Assembly: GCA_013289955.1 (NCBI GenBank)
Contig: JABCYZ010000014.1
Location: forward strand, 1 to 64,000
From: Acidobacteriota bacterium
GTDB taxonomy: Bacteria > Acidobacteriota > Terriglobia > Acidiferrales > UBA7541
DNA length: 64,000 bases
Direction of reading: 5' to 3'
The translations under genes and the position numbers were made by a program. Below are positions 43,055 to 52,248 of the stretch, piece after piece. Within the stretch, counting starts at the first letter, position 1. The number at the start of each line of letters is the position of its first letter. Below the pieces are notes generated by a model that had not been told where the DNA came from, made no database searches, and was given only the letters and a program-made list of their open reading frames with translations.

Positions 43055-44329
43055 ATGGTCATTCCTCGCGAGGTGATCATGACGGAAAGGCTGCCTCGGT
43101 CCATCACCCGTTTGCGTTTCCGGTGGAAGGCCGGTTTCTCGCTGCTCGGCCTGACCTTGGTACTTGGTTTGCACCCTTCGCTGCCGGCTCAGACCGACGA
43201 CACCTATCAGGCGCGCAGAAAGCTGGCTTTCTCTCTCTTTGAAGGCAATAAACTGGTGGATGCGCGCGCCCTTCTTGAAAGGCTTCACACGGAAAAACCG
43301 GACGACGTGCCCGTGCTCGAGCGCCTCAGCTTTGCGACACTAGCCCTTTCGGCCACACTCACCGATCCTTCCCGTCGCAAGCAAGAGCGCGCGCATGCCA
43401 GAATACTCGCGGATGAGGCCAAGGCCGCCGGGGACGACAGCAATCTCCTCAAGATCGTGCTGGCAGTTCCGGAGGATGGCGGCGAAATGGCCTTCACCGG
43501 GACGGCCGAAGTGCAGGCAACGCTGCAGGAGGGCGAAGCCGCTTTTGCAAAGGGAGATATGGACGCTGCCATAGCCGCCTATCAGCGAGCGCTGGCCCTC
43601 GACCCTCATCAATACGACGCGGCGCTTTTCACCGGCGACGTTTACTTCAAGAAAAAGGATCACGAGCAGGCGGACAAATGGTTCGCGCGCGCCGTCGAAA
43701 TCGACCCCAACCGCGAGACTGCCTATCGCTATTGGGGCGATGACTTGGTTCTCGAGGGGCGCGCCAGTGAAGCGAAGGAACAGTTTATCGCCGCGGTTGT
43801 TGCGGATCCTTACAATCAGCGGTCGTGGATGGGGCTGAGCCAGTGGGCAAAAGCGCAAAAGATGATACTCGGCAATCCGCTGATCAACCCGCCGGACAAG
43901 ATCGAGGACAAGGGCAGGAATCAGACCGCCACGACCATCGATCCTTCCGGATTCGATGCCGGCGCCGGGAAAAACGGCACCGATGCTTGGTCTTCCTACA
44001 CACTTTCGAAAGCCGCGTGGCACGACGAAAAATTCAAGCAGGAGTTTCCTGCAGAAAAACAATATCGCCACAGTCTGGCTGAGGAGGTGGATGGCTTCCG
44101 GGGAGTCATAGAGCGGGTGAGGGTGGAAATGAAAAAGAATCAAATCCAGCAGCTGGATCCCGCCCTGGCCGCTCTCATCAAGCTCGCCGATGAAGGACTT
44201 CTTGAATCCTACATCCTGATTAGCCGTGCCGATAAAGGCATCTCTCAGGACTATCCAGCCTACCGCGACGCCCATCGTGAGAAGGTCCACCAATACATCA
44301 CAGAATGGATGATCCATCCGGCGCAGTGA
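43055..44329 (+). CDS. Exported TPR-repeat protein
   Basis: The ATG at 43055 follows GGAGGGA by 4 bases; another at 43079 is possible. A signal peptide (FSLLGLTLVLGLHPSLPA) directs export. TPR repeats are visible (DTYQARRKLAFSLFEGNKLV, GDMDAAIAAYQRALALDPHQ, YFKKKDHEQADKWFARAVEI, YWGDDLVLEGRASEAKEQF). The last 180 residues form a separate helical domain. The 424-residue protein probably mediates protein contacts in the periplasm. No operon partner is obvious. Confidence 0.75.
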   Translation: MVIPREVIMTERLPRSITRLRFRWKAGFSLLGLTLVLGLHPSLPAQTDDTYQARRKLAFSLFEGNKLVDARALLERLHTEKPDDVPVLERLSFATLALSATLTDPSRRKQERAHARILADEAKAAGDDSNLLKIVLAVPEDGGEMAFTGTAEVQATLQEGEAAFAKGDMDAAIAAYQRALALDPHQYDAALFTGDVYFKKKDHEQADKWFARAVEIDPNRETAYRYWGDDLVLEGRASEAKEQFIAAVVADPYNQRSWMGLSQWAKAQKMILGNPLINPPDKIEDKGRNQTATTIDPSGFDAGAGKNGTDAWSSYTLSKAAWHDEKFKQEFPAEKQYRHSLAEEVDGFRGVIERVRVEMKKNQIQQLDPALAALIKLADEGLLESYILISRADKGISQDYPAYRDAHREKVHQYITEWMIHPAQ

Positions 44330-44481
44330 AGGCCGGCGCTCTTTACGACGTACGCCGGCGGATTGCTCCATCCTGGCGCGCGACGAAGAAAAACTCGGGT
44401 ATCGCCTGATCCTGACCGCTCCAATTATAATGGCGCAGATCGACGTTACGACCGAATCCGCGATGCAGAAAGGTAGTCAGG

Positions 44482-45057
44482 ATGAATGAAAAGCCAAGCA
44501 CGGAAGCCCGCCTAACTCCCGCAGAGCAGTCACTCACCGACCTTTGGGAGAAGCACCTCGGCGAGGAGTTCACCACCCGGGACACGGATGCGACGCTTGA
44601 GACCATGGTGCCCGACGCTTACGTGAACCACATCCCGGTGTTGACGGGCGGCGTGGGCCTCGGACAATTACGCGTGTTCTATTCCGAGCACTTCATCTCG
44701 AAGATGCCTCCCGATACGGAGATCGTTCCGATCTCCCGAACGATCGGCGCGGAGCGGCTGGTGGACGAAATGATTTTCAAGTTTACCCACACTATCGAAA
44801 TGGACTGGATGCTTCCGGGAATCGCTCCTACTGGCAAGCGCGTGGAGTGCCCCTTGGTGGTCATCGTCCACTTTCGCGATGGAAAGCTAGCCAACGAGCA
44901 CATTTACTGGGATCAAGCTACAGTGCTCGTGCAGATCGGGCTTCTCGATCCATCGAAGCTGCCCGTCGTCGGGATAGAAACCGCGCGAAAGGTAGCTAAC
45001 CCCCGCTTGCCCGCCAACCACTTGATTGAGCGGGCCAAGCTTGAGAGCAGATCCTGA
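44482..45057 (+). CDS. SnoaL-like/NTF2-fold protein (ester cyclase type)
   Basis: The 191-residue protein has the alpha-beta cone pattern: LTDLWEKHLGEEFTTRDTDA, then MVPDAYVNHIPVLTGG, MIFKFTHTIEMDWMLPG, VECPLVVIVHFRDGKLANEH and IYWDQATVLVQIGLLDP. These are typical of SnoaL-like proteins, which include polyketide cyclases and many without known activity. His and Asp in the pocket (VNHIP, HIYWDQ) are kept. Its substrate cannot be told. It is cytoplasmic and lies 126 bases before a membrane protein gene. Confidence 0.75.
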   Translation: MNEKPSTEARLTPAEQSLTDLWEKHLGEEFTTRDTDATLETMVPDAYVNHIPVLTGGVGLGQLRVFYSEHFISKMPPDTEIVPISRTIGAERLVDEMIFKFTHTIEMDWMLPGIAPTGKRVECPLVVIVHFRDGKLANEHIYWDQATVLVQIGLLDPSKLPVVGIETARKVANPRLPANHLIERAKLESRS

Positions 45058-45182
45058 GCGTAGGGACGAACGCCGCCCAAAACGGATCCCGCACCGAGCG
45101 CGAAGGCCCGAGATAGTAGAATGACGCGACTCCATTCGCTCGAAGAGGTGTCTGCATGGCGAACGCGCAGGCGAGATAGCCG

Positions 45183-46673
45183 ATGACCATCGAAGCGAGG
45201 CAAGTTGCCCGGGGATGGCAATCCGTTCCGGCAAAGAAATGGGCGATTCTCGTTATTTCTGCGGTGATGATCGTTCCGTGCATGTGGCACCGGCACATCG
45301 AAGCCGGCGACCTCGGCAGCCATGTTTACAACGCCTGGCTCGTGCAGTTGATTGAGAAGGGGCAGGCGCCGGGACTGTACCTCGTCCGGCAGTGGAACAA
45401 CGTACTGTTTGACTGGATGCTGTTGCACGCTGCCAATGCTGTTGGTTTTGCGGCTGCGGAAAAGATTGTCGTCGCTGCCTGCGTCCTGATTTTCTTCTGG
45501 GGAGTCTTCGCACTTGTCGGGGCGGCGAGCGGGCGGCCTCCCTGGTATCTCGCTCCGTCGATCGCCATGCTGACCTACGGCTATGCCTTCAACATGGGAT
45601 TTCTCAACTACTATTTGTCGCTGGGGCTGGCATCTTTTAGCCTTGCTCTTCTCTGGCGGGGAAGGGGACTCGAGCGTCTGGGGGGACTGCTTTTGGCCCC
45701 CTTGATCCTGTTGGCGCATCCCATCGGATTCCTTTGGCTGGCAGGGACAGCGCTCTATCTTCTTCTTTGGACGAAGTTGCCTGGGTGGTGGGCCTTGTCG
45801 GCGCCACTCGCCGCCCTGACAACTCTCCTTCTTGTGCGCTGGTATTTGGCGCAGCAGAGCAGGTTTCCTGTCGACTGGGTGCATGACCCGTTTTACTTGA
45901 TGACCGGTGCCGACCAATTGGCGCTCTACGGCCAGCGCTACACCGTTCTCGGATGGGTTGCTCTCGCCTTTGGTGTGCTTTGTGTTCTGGTGGAAGTGAT
46001 TGCGCTTCGAGGCGGCACGTGCTTCTGGAAGTCCGTGAGGTTTTCGGCTGAGTTGTACCTCCTGGCGCTCGTGGCTGTCGCGCTTCTGCCTGAAAATCTG
46101 CGCCCATCCATCTCGGGCGGCTGGATCGGCCTCTTGGCCTCGCGTCTGACGGCGATTACCGCCATTTTTGGATTGTGCCTGATGGGCTGCTTGAAGCCGA
46201 GGAAATGGCATCTCGCGGGCTTCGGGGCCACGGCGGTCGTCTTCTTCGCTTTCTTGTACCAGGACACACTGGTCTTGAATCGCATGGAATCCACGGCCGA
46301 AAATCTGGTCAGCCACCTGCCCTTCGGCACAAGAGTCATTGCCACAATCTGGGCGCCTCCCGGCTCGCGGGTCTCTTTCATAGGGCACATCGCCGATCGT
46401 GCGTGCATCGGACATTGCTTCAGCTACGCGAACTACGAGCCTTCCTCCGGTCAATTTCGTATTCGAGTGCATCCTGGCAGCCCGGTCGTCAGCGCATCGG
46501 ACGACGACAGCGAAGACATGCAGGCAGGCATGTACGACGTCGAAGACGAGGACCTGCCGCTGGAGCAGATTTTCCAGTGCGATGAAAAAGACCTGACGAA
46601 GCTCTGCATCCGGGACCTCGCTTCCGGCGAAAAAAATGGCCGCCTAGGCTACAAGCCGCCCGCCAGCGACTGA
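45183..46673 (+). CDS. Polytopic membrane protein, possible GT-C-type glycosyltransferase
   Basis: The 496-residue product has about ten membrane segments between residues 20 and 370. Just after the first lies an acidic loop, HIEAGDLGSHVYNAWLVQLI, the position and style of the metal-binding loop in GT-C glycosyltransferases that use lipid-linked sugars. The last 110 residues are soluble, with an Asp/Glu-rich stretch (SASDDDSEDMQAG) and several Cys. No exact family is recognised; the GT-C reading is an inference from topology. It precedes the MocR operator region. Confidence 0.5.
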   Translation: MTIEARQVARGWQSVPAKKWAILVISAVMIVPCMWHRHIEAGDLGSHVYNAWLVQLIEKGQAPGLYLVRQWNNVLFDWMLLHAANAVGFAAAEKIVVAACVLIFFWGVFALVGAASGRPPWYLAPSIAMLTYGYAFNMGFLNYYLSLGLASFSLALLWRGRGLERLGGLLLAPLILLAHPIGFLWLAGTALYLLLWTKLPGWWALSAPLAALTTLLLVRWYLAQQSRFPVDWVHDPFYLMTGADQLALYGQRYTVLGWVALAFGVLCVLVEVIALRGGTCFWKSVRFSAELYLLALVAVALLPENLRPSISGGWIGLLASRLTAITAIFGLCLMGCLKPRKWHLAGFGATAVVFFAFLYQDTLVLNRMESTAENLVSHLPFGTRVIATIWAPPGSRVSFIGHIADRACIGHCFSYANYEPSSGQFRIRVHPGSPVVSASDDDSEDMQAGMYDVEDEDLPLEQIFQCDEKDLTKLCIRDLASGEKNGRLGYKPPASD

Positions 46674-46756
46674 CTCCGGCAATTTTCGAGCGCGGCCGCT
46701 CGGCTGCCGCTCTTCTTGCTCTGTCCCCCTTCCCGCATTTCCCCCGCTCAATGACC

Positions 46757-46814
46757 GCCAAAATGGCAGTAGACAAATTGGCTCTTGCAGCAGGCCAATT
46801 TCGTGTAAAATTGG
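46757..46814 (+). promoter_or_regulatory. Candidate MocR/PdxR operator
   Basis: GCCAAAATGGC (46757-46767), the perfect inverted repeat AAATTGGC-N10-GCCAATTT (46775-46801) and a further AAAATTGG (46807-46814) give four or five related half-sites within 58 bases, ending 16 bases before the MocR start. Such multiple half-sites fit self-regulation by a dimeric MocR protein. Confidence 0.6.
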
Positions 46815-46830
46815 ATCAGGGTGAGAGACA

Positions 46831-48375
46831 ATGTTGCCACTTCATCTCCAGCCTGAGAGCCACGTCCCGCTGTATGTCCAGCTTCGCGACCAACTGCGTT
46901 CGCTCGTGCACGCGGGCGATCTGCGTCCGGGCGACCGCATTCCCGCCAGCCGCGAGCTGGCCACCATGCTGGGTGTCCATCGCACCACGGTGGCGAATGC
47001 TTATGCTGAGCTTGAATCCGAAGGCCTCATCCAGGGACACGTCGGCCGCGGCACCTACATCAAGGGCAATGGAAATGGCCTGAAGCTTACGCCGCCCCCG
47101 CCGCCTGTTCTGAACGGAAGCGAAGGCCTTCGCTGGGAGCTGCTCTTTGCCGATGAACGCGGCGAAGAAGCGCTCAGCCGGCTTACCGCCAGCGCTCCTG
47201 AAAATGCGCTGTCTTTTGTGATGGCGCGCCCGGCGGAGGAATTCTTTCCCGTCGACGAATTGCAGATCTGCGTGAACGCCGTTCTGCGCCGCGAAGCCAC
47301 CGATGTCCTAAAGCTCGGACCTTCGGATGGCTACGGTCCGCTGAAAGAAGCCCTTCTCGATCACCTGCGCGGCGACGGCATTCCGGCCAAAGACGAGAAT
47401 CTTCTCATCACCGACGGCTGCCAGCAGTCTCTCGACATTATCAGCAAAGCTTTTGTGCGGCCCGGCGATTCCGTGATTCTCGAAAATCCAACTTACCCCG
47501 GCGCGATGGCGATTTTTCACGGCGCGCGTGCGCGTTGTCTCGGCGTGCCGATAGAAACTCGCCCCGAACCAGGAACCGCGCTGGGCCTCGATCTTGAGGC
47601 TCTCGAAGCCACGCTGGCCGCAAACCGCGTGAAGCTGATCGTGCTGACGCCCGATTTTCAGAATCCCACTGGCACGTCGATGCCTTTGGCGTCGCGCCGC
47701 AAGGTGCTGGAACTTGCCGGCCGCCACCAGGTGCCCGTTGTCGAGGATCACATTTACGCGCGGCTCCACGCGCGCGACGACCGCGTACCTTCCCTCAAAC
47801 AGCTTGATCGCGCCAACATCGTGATTCACATCGATAGTTTTGCGAAGGTGGCCTTCCCCGGGTTGCGCGTGGGCTGGATCGTCGCACCCGCGACCGCCAT
47901 CGAACGTCTGCGCATCGTGAAACAGACTACCGATCTGCACACCGACCAGCTCGCGCAGGCCACGCTGGCGGAATTTCTCCGCCGCGGACTTTTCACAAAG
48001 CATCTCGCCAAAATGCGCAAAGTCTATGCCTCGCGGCTTCTGGCTTTGGACGAGGCGCTCCAGAAGCACATGCCCGAGGGTACGCGCTGGACGCGGCCCG
48101 ACGGCGGAATGTGCTTGTGGCTCGAACTGCCTCCGGGCTTTGACGCCAGCGAACTCTTGATTCACGCCAAGGAGCGAGGCGTCCTTTTTGCGCCGGGGCG
48201 CTATTTCTACGTGCAGAATCCCTTGCCCAACACGCTGCGTCTCGGCTACGCGGGTCTGGATGAAAAGCAAATCGCTCGCGGCATGGCGACGCTCGCGGAT
48301 CTCTTGCGCGTTGAGATGCGCAAGCGCCAGCGGGGCGTGCGGCGCGCGGAAAGAAGCCGCGTTGCACTGGTGTGA
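46831..48375 (+). CDS. MocR-family regulator (GntR HTH plus aminotransferase-like domain), possible PdxR
   Basis: The 514-residue protein has an N-terminal GntR winged helix (PLYVQLRDQLRSLVHAGDLR, RIPASRELATMLGVHRTTVA, GLIQGHVGRGTYI). The rest is a fold-type I PLP domain (LITDGCQQSLDIISKAFVRP, LENPTYPGAMAIF, VLTPDFQNPTGTSMPL) with the PLP Lys in HIDSFAKVAFPGLRVGWI. MocR proteins often sense PLP; PdxR members activate pdxST, which lies 600 bases downstream here with one gene between. The repeated operator just upstream suggests self-control. Effector and targets are inferred. Confidence 0.85.
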   Translation: MLPLHLQPESHVPLYVQLRDQLRSLVHAGDLRPGDRIPASRELATMLGVHRTTVANAYAELESEGLIQGHVGRGTYIKGNGNGLKLTPPPPPVLNGSEGLRWELLFADERGEEALSRLTASAPENALSFVMARPAEEFFPVDELQICVNAVLRREATDVLKLGPSDGYGPLKEALLDHLRGDGIPAKDENLLITDGCQQSLDIISKAFVRPGDSVILENPTYPGAMAIFHGARARCLGVPIETRPEPGTALGLDLEALEATLAANRVKLIVLTPDFQNPTGTSMPLASRRKVLELAGRHQVPVVEDHIYARLHARDDRVPSLKQLDRANIVIHIDSFAKVAFPGLRVGWIVAPATAIERLRIVKQTTDLHTDQLAQATLAEFLRRGLFTKHLAKMRKVYASRLLALDEALQKHMPEGTRWTRPDGGMCLWLELPPGFDASELLIHAKERGVLFAPGRYFYVQNPLPNTLRLGYAGLDEKQIARGMATLADLLRVEMRKRQRGVRRAERSRVALV

Positions 48376-48441
48376 GAAGAAGAACGGAAGCGGGGCGGTC
48401 GAGAAGAAACGAAGAAGGAAAAGCGGAGAGGCTCGCGGAAT

Positions 48442-48894
48442 TTGACGGACACAATCACATTAGCGCCGAATCCGGCGAACAAGTGTTTTGGCTGCGGCGG
48501 AGCGAACGAGCAGGGCATGAAGCTGACGTTTGTGCAGGACAACGTCAAACGCCGTATCGTGGGAAAGTTTATTTTGGGCGAGGCCTACCAGGGCGGCGGA
48601 GGAATGGGCCACGGCGGAATTATCGCCTTGCTCCTGGACGAAGTCATGGGCAAGGTCTGCCGCTTTCGCGAGTTGCGCGCCGTGACGGCGGAGCTCACGG
48701 TTCAATACTTGAAGCCCGTCAAGGTGAATGAAGAGATTATCGTGGAAGGCTACGAAAGGGAAGTCAAAGGACGCAATCTGTTTCTTGTTGGCGAGATTCG
48801 GAACAATGCCGGCGACTTGCTGGCGCGAGGCGCGGGAAGGTTTGTTGTGATTGGCCAGAAAGAAAAGGCCGCGGCCGAAGTGCCGGCCTCATAG
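48442..48894 (+). CDS. PaaI-type hotdog thioesterase
   Basis: The 150-residue protein has the hotdog pattern NKCFGCGGANEQGMKLTFVQ, then GGGMGHGGIIALLLDEVMGK (the HGG-x-x-x-x-x-x-D/E active motif) and VTAELTVQYLKPVKVNEEII. It would cleave small acyl-CoA thioesters. The start is TTG at 48442; no ATG occurs early enough to keep the fold. It lies between mocR and pdxS with small gaps, so it may share their transcript, though no B6 role is known for this family. Confidence 0.8.
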   Translation: MTDTITLAPNPANKCFGCGGANEQGMKLTFVQDNVKRRIVGKFILGEAYQGGGGMGHGGIIALLLDEVMGKVCRFRELRAVTAELTVQYLKPVKVNEEIIVEGYEREVKGRNLFLVGEIRNNAGDLLARGAGRFVVIGQKEKAAAEVPAS

Positions 48895-48971
48895 CACGAG
48901 GGGCTGCGCGGCACGTTGAGTTTTGGCGGTGAAACCTACGCCGGGAAAATTGGGACACGAGGAGAAATGAT

Positions 48972-49892
48972 ATGGATACGAAGAATGTGAATGGCAGCGG
49001 CGGTGCGGACGGCAATGCGAATGAATGGCGGGTCAAGGTCGGACTCGCGGAGATGCTCAAGGGCGGCGTCATCATGGATGTGACGAACGCCGAGCAGGCC
49101 AGAATTGCGGAGAAGGCCGGCGCTTGCGCGGTGATGGCGCTGGAGCGCGTACCTTCCGACATCCGTAAAGAAGGCGGCGTGGCGCGAATGGCGTCCATCA
49201 AAATCATTCGCGAGATCATGCAAACCGTGACCATTCCGGTGATGGCCAAGGTGCGCATCGGTCATTTTGCGGAAGCGGAAGTGCTGCAGGCGCTCGAAGT
49301 TGACTTTATCGATGAGAGCGAAGTGCTGACGCCCGCCGACGAAGAGAACCACGTCTGGAAACACGATTATCGCGTGCCGTTTGTCTGCGGTGCGCGAAAT
49401 CTCGGCGAAGCGCTGCGGCGTATTGCAGAAGGCGCGGCGATGATTCGCACGAAGGGCGAGGCAGGCTCGGGCAATGTGGTGGAAGCCGTGCGGCATATGC
49501 GCACAATCGTCAGCCAGATGAAAAAGCTGACGACTCTGCGCGACGACGAATTGATGCGCGAGGCGAAAGAGCTTGGCGCTCCGCTTGACTTGATTCGCCA
49601 GATCGCGAAAACGGGGAAGTTGCCGGTGCCGAATTTTTCCGCAGGCGGAATTGCGACTCCCGCCGATGCTGCGCTGGTGAGGCGGCTCGGAGCCGAGGCG
49701 GTGTTTGTGGGCTCAGGGATATTCAAGTCTAGCGATCCGGAGGCGCGGGCGAAGGCGGTGGTGAAGGCTACGACGCACTTCGATGACCCGAAGTCCGTGC
49801 TGGAAGCTTCCGAGGAGCTGGGCGAAGCCATGCGCGGGATCGATGTGCGGCAGCTGGAAGAGAAAGACCTGCTGTCGACGCGCGGTTGGTGA
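48972..49892 (+). CDS. pdxS: Pyridoxal 5'-phosphate synthase lyase subunit PdxS
   Basis: PdxS builds PLP from ribose 5-phosphate, glyceraldehyde 3-phosphate and ammonia supplied by PdxT, in a dodecamer. Of 306 residues, the catalytic Lys residues lie in IPVMAKVRIGHF and IRTKGEAGSGN. MLKGGVIMDVTNAEQARIAE, DESEVLTPADEENHVWKHDY and NFSAGGIATPADAALV are diagnostic. GAGGAGAAA precedes the ATG. pdxT follows 112 bases later. Confidence 0.97.
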   Translation: MDTKNVNGSGGADGNANEWRVKVGLAEMLKGGVIMDVTNAEQARIAEKAGACAVMALERVPSDIRKEGGVARMASIKIIREIMQTVTIPVMAKVRIGHFAEAEVLQALEVDFIDESEVLTPADEENHVWKHDYRVPFVCGARNLGEALRRIAEGAAMIRTKGEAGSGNVVEAVRHMRTIVSQMKKLTTLRDDELMREAKELGAPLDLIRQIAKTGKLPVPNFSAGGIATPADAALVRRLGAEAVFVGSGIFKSSDPEARAKAVVKATTHFDDPKSVLEASEELGEAMRGIDVRQLEEKDLLSTRGW

Positions 49893-50004
49893 CCCGCTCG
49901 GCTTTTTTGAAGGTTTTTCTTCCTGCTGGCGCAGCATGCTGCGCCAGTGTAACGACGGGCACCGCGCGCCGTGCCCTGGAAGCGCGGACGATGGAGAGAA
50001 TGGA

Positions 50005-50601
50005 GTGAAGATCGGGATATTGGCGGTGCAGGGGGATTTTGCGGCGCACGCGGCAATGCTGGCTGGCCTCGGCGCACAGACCGCCGAAGTACGCACGGTT
50101 GCCGACCTCGAGGGTTGCGATGGCTTGATTTTGCCTGGCGGCGAGAGCACGACCCAGCTGCAATTTCTGCAAGAGGAAGGGCTGTTTCAGGCCGTGAAGA
50201 AATTTGCCGCAGAAGGCAGAGGGGTCTTCGGGACCTGTGCGGGTGCCATTTTGCTGGCGACCGAGGTGAAGAATCCGGCTCAGGCTTCTCTGGGTTTGTT
50301 GGACATGAGTGTATTGCGCAACGCGTATGGGCGGCAACTTGCCAGTGACGTCTTTTTCGGTTCGAGCAAGCTGACGGATTCGCCCATGGAAATGGTCTTC
50401 ATCCGCGCTCCGATCATCGACCGTGTCGGCCCAGGCGTCGAAGTCCTTGCCGAGTACTTAGGCAAGCCAGTTCTCGTGCAGAAAGCCAACGTCATGGCCG
50501 CGACGTTTCACCCAGAGCTGACAGAAGACACTGCCGTGCATCGCCATTTCATGAACCTGATCGAGGCCAGCCTGAGGCAGGCCGTTTCCGCGGCGCGATA
50601 G
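50005..50601 (+). CDS. pdxT: Pyridoxal 5'-phosphate synthase glutaminase subunit PdxT
   Basis: The 198-residue class I glutaminase feeds ammonia to PdxS. It shows IGILAVQGDFAAHAAML, GLILPGGESTTQLQFL (oxyanion loop), the nucleophile in VFGTCAGAILLA and the His/Glu of the triad in ATFHPELTED. A GTG at 50005 is the start, with GGAG too near to be certain; the first residues (MKIGILAVQG) match the family. It forms a unit with pdxS. Confidence 0.95.
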   Translation: MKIGILAVQGDFAAHAAMLAGLGAQTAEVRTVADLEGCDGLILPGGESTTQLQFLQEEGLFQAVKKFAAEGRGVFGTCAGAILLATEVKNPAQASLGLLDMSVLRNAYGRQLASDVFFGSSKLTDSPMEMVFIRAPIIDRVGPGVEVLAEYLGKPVLVQKANVMAATFHPELTEDTAVHRHFMNLIEASLRQAVSAAR

Positions 50602-50958
50602 CGGGTCGGATTTCCGGTCAGCTCCTCAGGCAACGGTCGCTCTGAAGTCCGGCGCCCGGATATCGAGAGGTGGGCTCCTAAGAGCCACGCCACTCATCTC
50701 CTTGTGCGGCCCCAGCCAGACTCTCCCGAGGATCACGAGTAAGCGCATGAGCACACGGAAGTTGCGGGTGTTGCTGGGTCCGCCGAGAGCAGGAGCAAGT
50801 TGGCTGAGTCAAGGTGCTGGTCCCTCCTTTTTCTGGAAACTTAAGATAAAAATGTAAGCCATTGAAAAGACCAGGACTCGACCGAGTGGCGGGTGCGGTT
50901 CTGACGATTGCCGTTCAGAGGCTGGAGGGCTAGGCTGAGAGGGAGGAAATCGCGGCCC
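50602..50958. other. 357-base gap, no gene found
   Basis: The gap between pdxT and the phosphatase-like gene has many short GC-rich inverted motifs but no frame with a family match. A GAGGGAGG site just before 50959 serves the next gene. No clear promoter or terminator can be defended. Confidence 0.4.
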
Positions 50959-51435
50959 ATGAGCGAGCTGAACCGTAGGAAGGTCTTGTTTGTCTGTCTT
51001 GGCAACGCCTGCCGCAGCCCTATGGCGGAGGCCATTGCTTTGCGCGATGCGGCGGATGTGATTGAGCCTTCCAGCGCCGGGTTGACGCCACTCGGGCGCA
51101 TCGAGCCCATGACCAAGCAAACGCTTGTAAAGAATGGGTTTTCGCCCGCTGAGCTGTGGTCCAAGACGCTCCTGGCGGCTGCGTTCGAGACGGCGGACGT
51201 GGTGATCAATATGAGCGGGCATCCGAAGGAGATGGCGTTTAAGGGCGCGGCGAAAGTCGAGGATTGGTTGGTCGAAGATCCTTATGGCGCGGATGCCGGG
51301 CTTTATCAGAGAATCTTTGAAGATATCGAGCGGCGCGTGGGGGAGTTGGCGGGGCGGTTGAGAAGCGCAAAGGGGCGCGCGGCCAACCAGGGAAAGAGCA
51401 AAACGAAGGGCACAGGCAGGCAAGCGAAGCAGTAG
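50959..51435 (+). CDS. Low-molecular-weight protein tyrosine phosphatase/arsenate reductase-like protein
   Basis: The 158-residue protein has the phosphate loop VLFVCLGNACRSPMAEA (CX5R-S) and the general-acid VEDPYGAD, with SSAGLTPLGRIEPMTKQTLV between, as in LMW phosphatases and related arsenate reductases. The C-terminal 30 residues are a Lys/Gly-rich tail. It is cytoplasmic. It ends 22 bases before the DtxR-type regulator and may share its transcript. Phosphatase versus arsenate reductase cannot be decided. Confidence 0.85.
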   Translation: MSELNRRKVLFVCLGNACRSPMAEAIALRDAADVIEPSSAGLTPLGRIEPMTKQTLVKNGFSPAELWSKTLLAAAFETADVVINMSGHPKEMAFKGAAKVEDWLVEDPYGADAGLYQRIFEDIERRVGELAGRLRSAKGRAANQGKSKTKGTGRQAKQ

Positions 51436-51457
51436 AAAGCGTCGAGGAGATGCAAGT

Positions 51458-52123
51458 TTGCGGAGAGAGAAGACCAGCGTTTCGCAAGAAGACTACTTGA
51501 AGGCTATCTGGGAGATGCTCGAGGAGGACCAGACGCCGATCAGCGCCCGGCTTGCGGAAGAGCTGAAGGTGACACCCCCGGCGGTGACCGCGGCTCTGAA
51601 GCGGATGACGCGCGATGGGCATGTGCGGGTCGAACGGACCGGGAGAATCGATCTGACGCACAAAGGGCGCATGGTGGCGGAGAGATTGGCTTTGCGGCAC
51701 CAGCTTGCAGAAATGTTGCTTACGGAAGTGATTGGGCTTTCCTGGGCCAAGGCGCACGACGAGGCCGAGCGGTTGGAGCACGGGATCTCGCCGGAAGTAG
51801 AGGCGTTGCTGCTGAAGCGATTTGGAAATAAGAAGACTTGTCCGCACGGAGTGCCAATGCGGGGTGGCGTGGCCAAGCTGCGAAGTCAGGGTGCGGTACT
51901 GCTGGCGGATTTGCGGGCCAGGGAACATGCCGAGATCCTCTGTGTTTATGAGAAGGACGGGCAGTTCTTGGAGTTTTTGGAAGGGTTGAAGTTGCGCCCT
52001 TCGACGAAAGTGGAAGTTTTGAAGCGGGAATATGACGAGACAATGACGTTGCGGTCGGATGGGCATACCATGCATTTGGGGAAACCGGCGACTTCGAGGA
52101 TTTGGGTGCGCCGGTTGGCGTGA
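51458..52123 (+). CDS. DtxR/MntR-family metal-dependent regulator
   Basis: The 221-residue repressor starts at TTG 51458 (GAGGAG upstream). Residues 8-75 form a winged helix (SQEDYLKAIWEMLEEDQTPI, LKVTPPAVTAALKRMTRDGH). The metal and dimer domain follows: LALRHQLAEMLLTEVIGLSW, AHDEAERLEHGIS (His/Glu ligands), TCPHGVPM. A C-terminal SH3-like FeoA domain (residues 150-221) ends it. It senses iron or manganese; the target genes are not evident here. Confidence 0.88.
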   Translation: MRREKTSVSQEDYLKAIWEMLEEDQTPISARLAEELKVTPPAVTAALKRMTRDGHVRVERTGRIDLTHKGRMVAERLALRHQLAEMLLTEVIGLSWAKAHDEAERLEHGISPEVEALLLKRFGNKKTCPHGVPMRGGVAKLRSQGAVLLADLRAREHAEILCVYEKDGQFLEFLEGLKLRPSTKVEVLKREYDETMTLRSDGHTMHLGKPATSRIWVRRLA

Positions 52124-52248
52124 AGTAATGAGTCGTGGGTAGTGAAGAGTCGAGAATCCTTCCTGAAGCAATCTTTCCTTCGGTCGCTTGTTCCCGGATT
52201 CTGACGCCAAGGTCGGGCTGCATGCCGCGCCACCGCATGGGATCCGCG

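Noticed and set aside
50884..50902. Resemblance between GAGTGGCGGGTGCGG here and a similar stretch near 63858
   Set aside because: Only about 18 bases with a gap match, and no further similarity flanks either site, so chance is likely.
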